NCBI RefSeq assembly: GCF_945859685.1
Contig: NC_079149.1
Location: 4,685,118 to 4,749,117, forward strand
DNA: 64,000 bases
Reading direction: 5' to 3'
DNA from: Eupeodes corollae
Lineage: Eukaryota; Arthropoda; Insecta; Diptera; Syrphidae
Shown: positions 12,752 through 23,600 of the stretch, piece by piece
Position numbering within the stretch: the first letter of the stretch is position 1
How the letters are laid out: each line of letters starts with the position of its first letter
Notes under the pieces: model-generated
Told to the model about the DNA's origin: nothing
The model's database searches: none
The model's input: only the letters and a program-made list of their open reading frames with translations
Translations under genes and position numbers: made by a program

Positions 12752-13590
12752 ATACGATTCAAGTTTTGTTTTTTTTTTTTAAGATTTTTGGGGGCGGTTT
12801 TCTGAACTACATTATATTTGGGATGCAAATGCGTATCTCAAATAAAACAATTTTCAGAGGATTTGGTTGATTTTGGCGACGTTGCGCTTCCTTTGGTCTA
12901 CGAATTTCAAGATAGAAAATCTATTCAGGAAAAATGTGAGAAGAGAAGTGACGTCTTTCATTTTCATCTTTTGTCTTGTGACAGTTGTCATATTTTTAGT
13001 TGTACAGCGGTTAGATTCAAATGTCATTTGAGTGCCATTTCAAAAGTGGTTGTGAGTAAGGGTGTGTGCTGCGATTTTTATCTGAATGGGAGCAATTTAT
13101 TAAATTTTGATCTCAAATTGATTTTTTTGATTTCAAATCAAAAAACTTATTCCATAACAAAAGAAAAAATTTTGTTTCTAAATAAATGTTTAATTTGCGA
13201 AAGAGTAAGGGCTATAGCAACTTTAGTAGACTATTAGTATAGTTTTCGAAGTAGAAGACAAATAATTCGGATTTTATTTTTGCATATGCCCAAAAAAGGA
13301 CAAGTTGTGATTTTGTAATCATTATCTTTCAAATTGCCGTTGTACCAAATTTTTAAGTTTGGCATGTCATGTCAAAAAATAAACACAAATCTGTTAATAC
13401 AAGTCTTATGTTTGTAGAAATACAGAAGGCCCCACGGTCCCACAACAGAGTCCTAGAATTCATAGTAAGTGGGCAACTAATGAGGTAAATTTCACGTGTT
13501 AGTCTTCGATTTATTTAAATTCATTAAATACATTGATGTACCCTATGAGCAAATAGTAAAACAATTGACATAACTTTTAAACAATAGCTG
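12752..13590. other. Region upstream of UFSP1
   Basis: Probably contains the UFSP1 promoter and 5' UTR (read on the minus strand), but no clear core element is visible. A plus-strand frame (12818-13237) has no family resemblance. Confidence 0.4.
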
Positions 13591-13639
13591 TCTATGAATA
13601 CAAAAATCCCACTGAATGGATGGATGCAATCTGTGCAAG

Positions 13640-13785
13640 TAAGGGAGATTTTTCAAGACTAACTTTCCAGTCTACTTTCCCATAAAGCAGCCTAAATTGG
13701 AAGGCAAGTTTTTGGCAGCCGTCCAATCAGATACTATATAGAAGCTTACATAACCTTCAAGACACTTAGTTGTCTTAATCTAGCC
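13640..13785 (+). repeat. Dispersed repeat B, copy 1
   Basis: gggagatttttcaagac, then aactttccagtctacttt, then (about 90 bp later) caagacacttagttgtct and agccaat, matching 62,425-62,515 in order. Confidence 0.45.
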
Positions 13786-13917
13786 AATGTTTTCTATGTT
13801 TTAACCTAAAAATTCAGAACTTGGACAGTTTTCCAGTTTGTTGTCACGTTATTAATATTTGTTCAGCCTAATTTGTGTGGTATTACATTGGTGAATAGAG
13901 TTTTGTAACTGACAAAT

Positions 13918-14175
13918 GATTTACACTGGTCGACAAGGTTTTCTTACTGGCATTAAAATTACACTATTTCAATGGGTTTTAGTGGCTTTAATTCAAATCT
14001 GATTACAAAATTAATGTATGACGACCACGACAGATTTTTAAAATTCGAAAAACACAATAAGGCTTTTCGAGGATATCTAAATTTATGAAGTTACATTTTT
14101 TTCAATAAAATTCGAGATGGTTTTCCAAATTAAAATCTTTTTCTTCAATACTCAGTTAGAATATTTAAAATGTAA
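13918..14175 (+). repeat. Dispersed repeat A, copy 2
   Basis: Partner of 7583-7835. It begins cactggtcgacaaggttttc and stops just before the LINE at 14.2 kb. Confidence 0.6.
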
Positions 14176-14199
14176 CATTGAGAATCAGTTTTCCAGATA

Positions 14200-15300
14200 C
14201 TGGAAAAAACCCAAGAACACCAAATCGACACACACCATCTTTTCAAGGCCGCATATAACAGCATCTACAGGGACGAGCTGTATAGAGCCATCTCCAGTTT
14301 TGGCATAATTGCTAAACTCGTCTGTTTGTGCAGGATGACCATGTAGAATTCACGCTGCTTCATAAAGGTTAGAAACAACTTAACAGAACCTTTCGATGTT
14401 AAAAAAGGTTCTAGACAAGGTGATGCGCTGTCATGCGATTTTTCAACAACACTAGAGGCACTATCCTTCAAAAGTCTGTCCAATTACTAGCATATGCTGA
14501 TGACATAGATATAATCGGAAGAACTCAGCGGGATGTCAATGGGGCTTTTGTAAGTATTGAAGCAGAGGCGGCAAAAATGGGTTTAACGGTTAATGAGGGC
14601 AAAACAAAGTATGTACATGTTGTGGTCAAGAAAAGACATACAATACCAACGTTTTGGCCAAAACGTCACCATCGACAGACGTAACTTTGAGGGAGTCAAG
14701 GACTTCGTCTACCTAGGCTCCGCTGTAAACGCAGAAAACAACACCAGCGCTGAGATCAAACGCAGAATAACTCTTGCTAACCGCTGTTTCTTTGTGGAAA
14801 AGTCCTCTCTCGAGGGACCAAAGTGTTGCTATATAGGACCCTTATCATCCCCGTCCTGTTATACGGTGCAGAAGCATGCACTATGACAAAAGCGGATGAA
14901 AGCACCTTGGGTCGCTTCGAGAGAAAAGTTCTTCGTGTGATCTACGGTCCCGTATGCATCGAAGGGGAGTGGAGGAGAAGATGGAACGACGAGCTGCACG
15001 GGCTGTACAGCGACTCAGACTTAGCCAGAAGGGTAAAAGTCCAACGACTAAGATGGCTGGGTCACGTAGAGCGCATGGAAACCAATGCTCCGGCCCGGAA
15101 AGTCTTCGAATCCGCACCCACAGGACAGCGCAGTAGAGGAAGACCGCGAATCAGGTGGCGCGCACAAGTGGAAGGTGACCTCACCCAACTTGGAGCGTAA
15201 AACTAGAGACATATAGCTAGGGACCGAGCTAGATGGAGAAGTTTGTAGGGTGAGGCCCTAGTTCACACAGGACTGTAGCGCCACCTTAAGTATGTAAGTA
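14200..15300 (+). mobile_element. LINE fragment: reverse transcriptase to 3' end
   Basis: Broken frames give SRQGDALSCDFF (RT motif B), LLAYADDIDIIGRTQRDVNG (catalytic YADD), NEGKTKY, a F-V-Y-L-G-S-A-V block, then WLGHVERM and the Arg-rich RGRPRIRWRAQVEGDLTQLG. Motif A reads HLFKAAYNS where the sister copy has HLFIDFKA, so the catalytic Asp of motif A is deleted. 3' end GCGCCACCTTAAG and a loose TAAG repeat. Clade is tentative (RTE/F52C9.6-like). Confidence 0.85.
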
Positions 15301-15747
15301 AAATCTAATATACAGTCAAATGCACACTTATGTGTCATAATCAATGGGAATTTCCGGAGACTATGTGAGATAATAAAAAAACTTGTATTTCGCAGAATAA
15401 TCAACGTTTGTTGTTAAGAACTATGTCGCCTTAGCTTAGGCATAAAAATACCGTATTATAGATTTTGTTTAAAAAACTTTCAAGAGTCAGTATTTATCAT
15501 TCAAAATTTTGTTTCGGAATTTAAAGGCGATTGAGAAAGTACAATTTGATATATTTAGTATCAAAATCAAGTTAAAGAATTATAAATAACATTTGTATGC
15601 TTTAAAAAATAAAATTATTTTATTACAGAATCATCCCATCTGACTTCTTGAAAATCATTTTTCAAAAAAGTTTTGTATCGTATGTCAATGAATTCTTTTA
15701 GAAGTCAACGCTTTTCAAAGACAGTGGCTTGATAATAAGGTTAGCGA

Positions 15748-16126
15748 CGAATCGTTTTCCGTTCTACCTTTCAAATTCGACTCCTTATTAACGAATTCGC
15801 GGCGAAGCGAAAATAGTTCTTAATATATTCCAGTGATTTGACACTTTTGGTTTGGAATTTTTTTTTCTATATTACAGTGATTTGACAGTTTTGCGGATTT
15901 ATTCAAAATTTTATATTTTATTGTGCATTGTGGAAATTATAAGAAAATTAAAATAAAGCTAGCTCACATTAACCGAACAGTGGATAATAATAAACACTCA
16001 TTCGTCTGTGAATTCGACAATAAAAGCTGTCGGATTTCAACTAGCCAACAAAAATTATGACATTTCAGATTCGCCTTCGAATTCGTTAATTGGTCGAATT
16101 CAAAATGAAAAAGGCAAAAGCGAAAG
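15748..16126. mobile_element. Fold-back element with about 60-bp inverted arms
   Basis: The left arm (15748-15812) and right arm (16067-16126) are inverted copies; the core TTAACGAATTCG and flanking AATTCGAC are shared and the alignment runs about 60 bp with mismatches. The interior (about 250 bp) has no ORF but repeats the phrase cagtgatttgaca twice (about 15829 and 15876). No transposase, so a MITE-like element. Confidence 0.6.
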
Positions 16127-16127
16127 C

Positions 16128-16364
16128 AATCCCTGCAAAGTTTTGTTCACGGGTACTGCCTCTTGCGAGGAATTGACAAATTCTTCAAGAGTAATTCTTG
16201 TCATGAAAAGTGCTTTCTCAAATATGCCGTTCGGATTCGGCTTAAAACTGTAGGTCCCTTCCATCCCTGACAACAGTACTCGCACACAGGAATGGTTGAG
16301 AGTTATCAGTCACTAGGCCCTAGTTCTCAAACGGACTGTTGCGCCACCCAATTTATTTATTTTT
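16128..16364 (+). mobile_element. tRNA-derived SINE, 5'-truncated copy
   Basis: Shares about 230 bp of body with the copies at 47.4 and 59.9 kb: gcctcttgcgaggaattgac, then gtaggtcccttccatccctg, caggaatggttgagagtt and the tail aggccctagttctcaa. Only the last bases of the tRNA-like head (atccctgc) remain. It abuts the fold-back element, and the 3' end runs into TTTATTTATTTTT. Confidence 0.8.
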
Positions 16365-19058
16365 AAAACCAGAGTTCAGATTCGAAATCAGCATCAACAA
16401 CTAACTAAAACGTATTCTCATCTCAAAACCTGATGTAGATTCAAATGAAGAGACACTGAAGTCATTTATCATTTATTCCTAAATTTAAAAGCGAGTGAGG
16501 GAGTTAAAGTTAAAAAAAAAAATAAATACAAACTGAAAACATTTGAAAGATCAATTTAACTTGACCATCAACCCGGAAATCATTATTAACAACTTTTTTC
16601 GAAGAATAAGGTAGCTCCCGGTTGATCCATTGACCAATTTTTAGCAACAGGCATTTGCAAAAAGGACTTTAGGTTCCTTAAGATTGAAGACCATACATTT
16701 AGCAAAATTAACGACTTAAAAGACCAATAAAGCAAGAGAAAGTAACGACCAAAATTTCGAATATAAATGCCAACATAACAACCTAAGAGTTGGTTATAGT
16801 ATTGTACGTCTATTTATCCAAACATTTCATACGATTTTAAGAGGGATTTGTTTAGAAAGTTCAATCGGTTTCATCATAGGTCGCGTCTGAGAAGATTCGT
16901 GCTACAAATGGAAATCAAAAATACAATACCTTCAGTCATAACTAAAATTCGTAAACACAATTCAAAAACTATACCTAGATATTCTTTTTCTTCCCTTTTT
17001 CATATTTTGAGACCAATATATTTAATCTGATAAAAACTATGACCCGCCAAATTTAAATTACGAAATTATTTTCTTTTTTAAAATTTTCTCACTGAATTAA
17101 TTCTGAGTACAGCCTTTAATTTCTATGATCAACCGTTAAGTGAGTAAATTCCACTTGACTTTTAAAAAATCATTGTTCAAAAAAGTTGTTGAATTCGAAT
17201 GCGGTCATTTTTCAATATCTTCTTTTAAAGCGAGATTTTTAAAAGGCAACGCTTTTAAAAAGACAGTACTTAAAACTTAGATAATCAGCTAGGTTTAAAA
17301 AATGGATCGAAATGAAATCGAAAATCGAGTGAAATTGTTTTCAGGTCTTCGAATACTTTTTGAAATCACTTCAGGTGAAATTAAGGCAACTGACGTACAT
17401 ATATACATAGCATCAATCAATAAATACATTTAATTGTCGTTGTTTGTATAAACAAGGTTTGAAGTTCTATTGCAATACCAATTATCTGATAATATAGTTT
17501 GGTAAAACTCTGGTGTCGAAGCTTAATTTTTGATCGTGTCAATTTTCAAAAGAACATTGTTTTACGCGAAATGTTATGGAAAAGACATTTGGCTTGCTAA
17601 AAAATCATTTTAAATGCTTTGTTTGTTACCTCAACCACACACTAGAACCTGCAACTTCTTACGAACCGAGGTTTTTTTCACTTAAGTCACACCAACAAAC
17701 TCTGGTCGAATTCAAATCACTTGAAAATTGCAAATATCAAAATTTAGAACATGGATATCAACTTCCTTTTGAGCTCGAAAATTTGTATTTTGAATCGATT
17801 TCAATTTAATTTCGAGTGAAGTGAAATACAGAACCTGGCTGATAGTTCAGTCTTTAAATTTGGCCAAAATTAGTATTTATACATTATTGGTATCCTATTA
17901 TGCTTCTATCATACTGAAATATGAAAAATATATAAAAGCTTTTGAGATTTTGAAGTGGTATTGTACTGAAATTTGTATTCTTAAATAATTCCCTTAAAAA
18001 AGTGAATAAAAACTACTTTAAATTTTTTATTTTAAATCATGAATTTTTATTAGCTATATAATAAAATATATTTACAATACATTTTATTTTTGTTATTAGA
18101 TTTTAATTCTTTTACTTTTTGTTGAACAATAAAAAAAACTTCGACTAAGAAAAATAATATTTTATATAAGAACATTCGTATCAAGATTTCAAACATTTTC
18201 CATACTCTTTTTTTGTTTTGTTTTTCTTTTAAATGTAACAATTTATTTTCGTTTCTTATTTTGCTTTTTTAAGAACAACGTAAGAAAATATTAATGATAT
18301 TTTATTTATAATTATTATTTTTATTATTTCTTCATACATAATATGTATGTTTTTTTTTTTTATTTTTATTATTAACTAATTAGTTATATAACAAATCATT
18401 GCTTATTAGGTTTTGTTTTGTGTACGTTTTTCTTTTCTTTTTTGGGACTTATTTCCTCTTTCTTTATATCTCTATTTAATATATGTAGGTAGATAAAGTG
18501 TTTTTAAAAGTTGAATTTATGTATGAGATTGTAAGAATAAATGTTTAACGTTTTTCTTTTATTTGTTATAATTTTGTTAATTTTTATAATCATCATTGTT
18601 AACTGTGGTTATGAGTGTGGTGTTTTTTTAAATTTTATTTTGTATAATTTATTTATTTGTTTGTGAGAAAATAGAAAATATATTTTATTATTTGATTTAC
18701 CAGAAAAAAATCGTTATATTATAAAAATGTACTTTTAGCATAAAAAATAAATATTTGTGTGACTGTAAAAAATATTTTATATTTTTTGTGGTTGTTTTTT
18801 GTTTCTTTTGTATTTTGGTGGAAAGTATAATTGTAATTTTTGAAAGTGTGTGACTGTGAAACAATTTTGTTTTTAATAAATTTGGTGTTAAAGTTTATTA
18901 AAGCTAATCAAGGTTAATGTTTTTTTTTTGTCTTAAAATGACCTAAGTATCTCTTTGTTTAAAACTTCATTCTTGTTTAAGCGTTTTTTTTTGTTAAGGT
19001 TTCATAAATAGAAGGATATACAAATATGAACTTTTGCCAAAAGTATAAGAGCTTTGGG
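16365..19058. other. Non-coding; 18.0-18.9 kb very T-rich on the plus strand
   Basis: No gene. From about 18,000 the plus strand is dominated by T with scattered G (A-rich on the minus strand), as in a long fly 3' UTR. It may be the end of the ORP9 transcript, but no evidence fixes that. Confidence 0.35.
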
Positions 19059-19571
19059 CTCAAATACCTTTTACAACAAAAACTGAGAAACAAAGTTAAC
19101 TGAGATCTTGTTTTATTAAACATGCCATTTTGTTAATCAATTTATATGGCATACTTCTGATTACAATAGTTTCCCAAACAATTAATTATTTATATAACAG
19201 TAACAAGGTTTCGAGACTTTGCCTATTTTTGAAAACAATGATTAAAGCAGTTGAGCGAAATATGCTGGTTTCTTAAGCCACGTTTAGTCTCTAAAATACA
19301 GAAACCAAACCTCAAATACCTTTTACAAGAAAAACTGAGAAACAAAGTTAGCTGAGATCTTGTTTTATTAAACATACCATTTTGTTAATCTATTTATATG
19401 TCATGCTTCTGATTACAAAACATTAATAGTTTCCCAAACGGTTAAATCCATTTATATAACAGTAACAAGGTTTCGAGACTTTGCCTATTTTGAAAACAAT
19501 AATTAAAGCAGTTGAGCGAAATATGCTGGTTTCTGAAGCCATGTTTAGTCTCTAAAATAGAGAAACCAAAC
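19059..19571 (+). repeat. Direct tandem duplication of a 252-bp unit
   Basis: The unit starting ctcaaataccttttacaa occurs at 19059-19310 and again at 19311-19571, with few substitutions and two small indels. Both copies share aactgagaaacaaagtta, then aaggtttcgagactttgc and aaagcagttgagcgaaatat. Non-coding; 1.0-1.5 kb beyond the ORP9 stop codon. Confidence 0.85.
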
Positions 19572-20469
19572 CATAACTTTTGAGATTTTTTTTAAAAACT
19601 AATTTAGTGCTCAAGTGCCTACTAAAGGACACCGGGGGTGCTTTTATTCCCATTATTGAAAATCAAACGTCTCAATCCTCAACTCGGATGTAGACAAAGC
19701 CAAACAATGAACCAGCTTTTAACTTAAAAAATTCATTTAGACTCTTGGTTTTTTTTGTAATATTTTAAGTCTTTAGAGGACGTTCCATCCCACAACTGAC
19801 TGAATCAACTTAAATATGTTCTTATATGATGAAATAAGTATAGAACAAACTATGTTTACGATTGTCGGTGTTTAAAAGTAAAAGAATAATTTTTAAAGTA
19901 AACAAATCAAGTCTTAAATAACTAAATACAAAAAATCCTACCATAACCCATGATTTAAGCTATGTTAATAAAGTAGCTTCGAGGAAGGAAAGTTAACTTG
20001 TTGTGTAGAAAAAAATGTAACTAATTTATATCAGCTTTGATAAACTTAAAGTGTATTTGCCCTGAAATATAACGATAAAGTTTTTGAAATTTCTTCTTTT
20101 TCTTCTAAAGACTGTGCAATAACAAGTGCATTATAAAAATAATAAAAAAACATAACATTATTTTTGTTTTTATCTTAATTAGTTGCTATCCTGTTTTATA
20201 CTTTATGTGTATATCACTAAAAATATTGTAATTATAGCATCAATAATAATAATCTTTTCTTTTTTCTCTTCGTTTTTAATGCAAGAAGTCTTATTAAAAT
20301 ATATTTAAATATACTATATATGTATGTATTTTTTGTTTATAATTAATAACTTTCTTTTTTAGATTATCTTCTTTTACTTCTCCTTATTCGTTTTAATATA
20401 TATATATATTTTTGCATCCCGGTTTCTGCTTATGCTTATGTATTGTGTTTTGTTTTCTTTTTTTTTAAT

Positions 20470-20475
20470 TTTATT
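20470..20475 (-). promoter_or_regulatory. Possible ORP9 polyadenylation signal
   Basis: This AATAAA (minus strand) is the first one after the ORP9 stop codon. The DNA below it down to about 18.0 kb is also very AT-rich with further copies, so longer 3' ends are equally possible. Confidence 0.35.
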
Positions 20476-20609
20476 ATTTGTCAAGCCTTACAAGCTTAAG
20501 GGACCGTTTACCATCTACCGTTATTCCGTGATATGATAGTTTATAATTTTTACATTCTACTTGGCTGGTTAGGTTGTTTGTAGTCGCTATTGTTGCTAAA
20601 TTGTTGTTA

Positions 20610-20696
20610 TTATCTCTTGTTTTCCTTCTCTTGGAGGTACAAACGTTGGCTAAGTGGTCTTGTGTAGATCCAATTTTCTCCAACCGGTTTGAAATA
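20610..20696 (-). CDS. OSBPL9: ORP9 terminal coding exon
   Basis: This exon has 28 codons plus TAA. It reads YFKPVGENWIYTRPLSQRLY, the family ending (human: GECWVYDEPLLKRL). A longer minus-strand open frame over the same bases (20474-20683) is out of phase with the upstream exon and is a shadow. A minus-strand AATAAA lies 135 bp past the stop at 20470-20475. Confidence 0.9.
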   Translation of the reverse strand, partial: YFKPVGENWIYTRPLSQRLYLQEKENKR

Positions 20697-23600
20697 CTAT
20701 AAATTAAGAGGAAGAAACATGAGATTAGTTTTTGTTTGAGTTTGAGTTTCTACGCTCATATAATTGAGTTTCTTCAAAACCAATTTTACGGCAAATCTAG
20801 TTTTGAAATGCTTCCGAGTTTTACATTTTCCAAAAATTTGATTTAAATGTCGGTAAACTTATAATCAATCAGACTATTTTCATTTAATAGACATTCAAAT
20901 CAGACTTTTGATACATTTAAAACTGAGAACATCTGTCAATCAAAACTTAACTAAACTAAAGTTGACGTTAAACTAATTTCGGAGAAACTCAATAATATAC
21001 GCGTAAAGAAATTAAAAAAAAAACTTACTTTGTTTTCCCACACACTTTCAGTCTCTTTGCGTGTTTTTGCTTCTTCACGCTGTTTTTGTTCTACCTGCGA
21101 TTTAGCATTTGTCGCACGGTCAATGTCATTGAATCTATATTTTTACAAAATAAATTAATTTAATTAAATCAAATTTAAAGTTTACTAAACAAAATTTAAC
21201 TCGGCAGGACGCTTCTATTGAATGACTGAGAATGATCAAAGCTTTTTCTTTTTAGATACAAATTTGTTTTGTCTGTCAAAAACCAAATCACGAATTAAAA
21301 GAGTTCTCTAGATTTGTGTAGCATTTGGGTCAATCGATTGCAAAGGATTTGCCTGACTTTAAGAACAAGAAAACACGAAGGAAACGCTAGTGACTTTTAA
21401 TCAACAAACATTGGATGATGAACAGAATTTTTGGACACATCATTCCTGGTCTGGATAAAAACGTTAACGAATTTAAAATTTTGTTTGAAAACTTATTGCT
21501 TAGCTTAAAAAGGCAAAGCTATTCGTACGAATTGATAAATTCTATTTTAAGAGAATATAATAAATTTAATGTTTACTGCTTGAGTATTAACAAAGCTTTG
21601 ATCTAATCTCGTCTTATAGAGATAAATGTGTTTAAAGTTAAAGTCAATAGTGATGTACAAAATTTACTCAACCTATTGGTTATTATTGGCTTGAAGTTTT
21701 TTGTTTTTAGATAAATTAGAGCTTGAAGTTTACTTTTGATGGTCTTTAGAATATGATTAGAGCAAGTTTTTGTGAAGACGAAACGGAAGAATTCTTAAGA
21801 CCATTCATGGACTATCGAAGTGTCAAGACTTTAGGGTGTTTTTTTTAAGATGAATGGGACGTTTCAAAAATTGTTTTCTATGGTTTGACTGTGGAAAATA
21901 TCTAACTGGATAACATTTCTCTTCAGTAAAGTTTAGTAATTTATCAAAATCTTTGAACGCATAAATAATTTGAATAAAGCTTCAAATGTTTAGACATTTG
22001 AAACAAGTAAAACTGTTTAGCTATGAAGCTTATTTCTGGATAAATGGCTTCGTCAATAAAAAAGTTGCCGAATATGGAGTAAGGAAAATCCTCAAGCCAT
22101 TAACGAATGACAGTTTGGTTGGATTTACACGCTGAAATGAGGAAAGAGCTCCTGTTACGTCGAATTGCGAGCGCTAAAGAATCATGCTGTATGATTTTTT
22201 GTTTCAAGAACTAATCAGCTAAATATTGATAACATTTAATTCCCATAAGATGACGGAGTGTAACTTGATTGCAAAATCAATTTTGGTGACAAACCAGCAA
22301 CTCTTGAAACGGCTATTTCCGATATTCGACGCCAAAGTTATTGGATAAATAGTGAAAAATTCTTCTGATCGAATGCACTATGTAACTTGTTGCCACGGCG
22401 AACTTATGCTAGGAATCTCATATCAAAAATGAATGCTTCCTCAAGCTCCAAAACAGCAACTGATATTTCCTAAGGCTATGCCAATTATTACTTGACTCAA
22501 CTCAAAGGTGTTTAAGTTGTGAATTGTGATTGCCAACAAAACACTTTCATTACTCTGAATAAGACTTAACAAGCCAATAAGCCAGTGCAAGTTTCTGAAA
22601 TAAATTTACTTATGTGCCTCGAAAACTTTAGCACACAGTTTTAGTTGGTGGAAGGAGGTTTTCTTGTTTTCCTTCAAAGAAAATTATTGCGAGATTTCTT
22701 ATTAGAAACTTACACTGGCCAACATGTTATTTACTACACTATTGACTTTATTAAATTAAACCATAAATAGTTAAAACTTAAAATTAAAAATAACCAAATT
22801 TTAAAACAATCTTTACTTGAGTCCCGCTGTAACTTCTTTCCAAATTCGCCTTGATTCGTATTCTTCCTGTTCAACGATTGGTCGAACTTGTTTCTTAAAT
22901 ATTGGAATTCGGTTTACGTCAACGAATACTTCAGTTTTCTAGAAAATTAAAACAACAACAATATTTTTTTTTTGAAAACTTTGTTTTTTTTTTCGTTAGT
23001 TTTTGAAATATTCCTCCAATTTGTTTGAATTCGTGTTTGTGTTTTTATTATTTTTGTTTGTTTTTGAATATGTTAAAGAATTTGAAGTAGTAAGTTAGTA
23101 AATTTTAGAACCAAGCATTATTATTAATTTTCTAGATAAACAAAGTAATACTGAGATACTGGCCACAGATATTTAAGAGAGAAGTACAATAATCGGAGGG
23201 AGTGTGGTGCGATCGTTAGTGGTACAATTATTGTATTTAGTATGTTTGAACATAAAAAGACTGGGGTTATCAACTTAAATGAGGAGAGAATAAAAAAGAA
23301 ACAACAGCAAGCAGAGTTACAGAAACAAGAAAATGTGATATTACGTTTTTTGTGGGATCGTGCCATTTAGCTTCCATAAGACCACTCCATTCGCCAGCGA
23401 TCGAGACAAAGGATTTCTTTTCGTTAGGAGCGTAGATCTATAAAAAAGTATAATTTTGTTAAAAGTATTTTGTTTTTAATCGAATATAAACATTTCAAAT
23501 TTAAATAAAAGAAAAATTAGATCTAATTTGTGTACCTCCGCAGTGACTTTGTTACGTTTTCCACCATAAAATGGTTTTGTTACAAATTCTATTTCCGTAT

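Noticed and set aside
14881..15117. Arg/Ser-rich minus-strand frame
   Set aside because: Antisense of the LINE C-terminal region.
20474..20683. Minus-strand 69-aa frame at the ORP9 end
   Set aside because: Out of phase with the upstream exon; the correct phase gives the conserved ORP9 ending.
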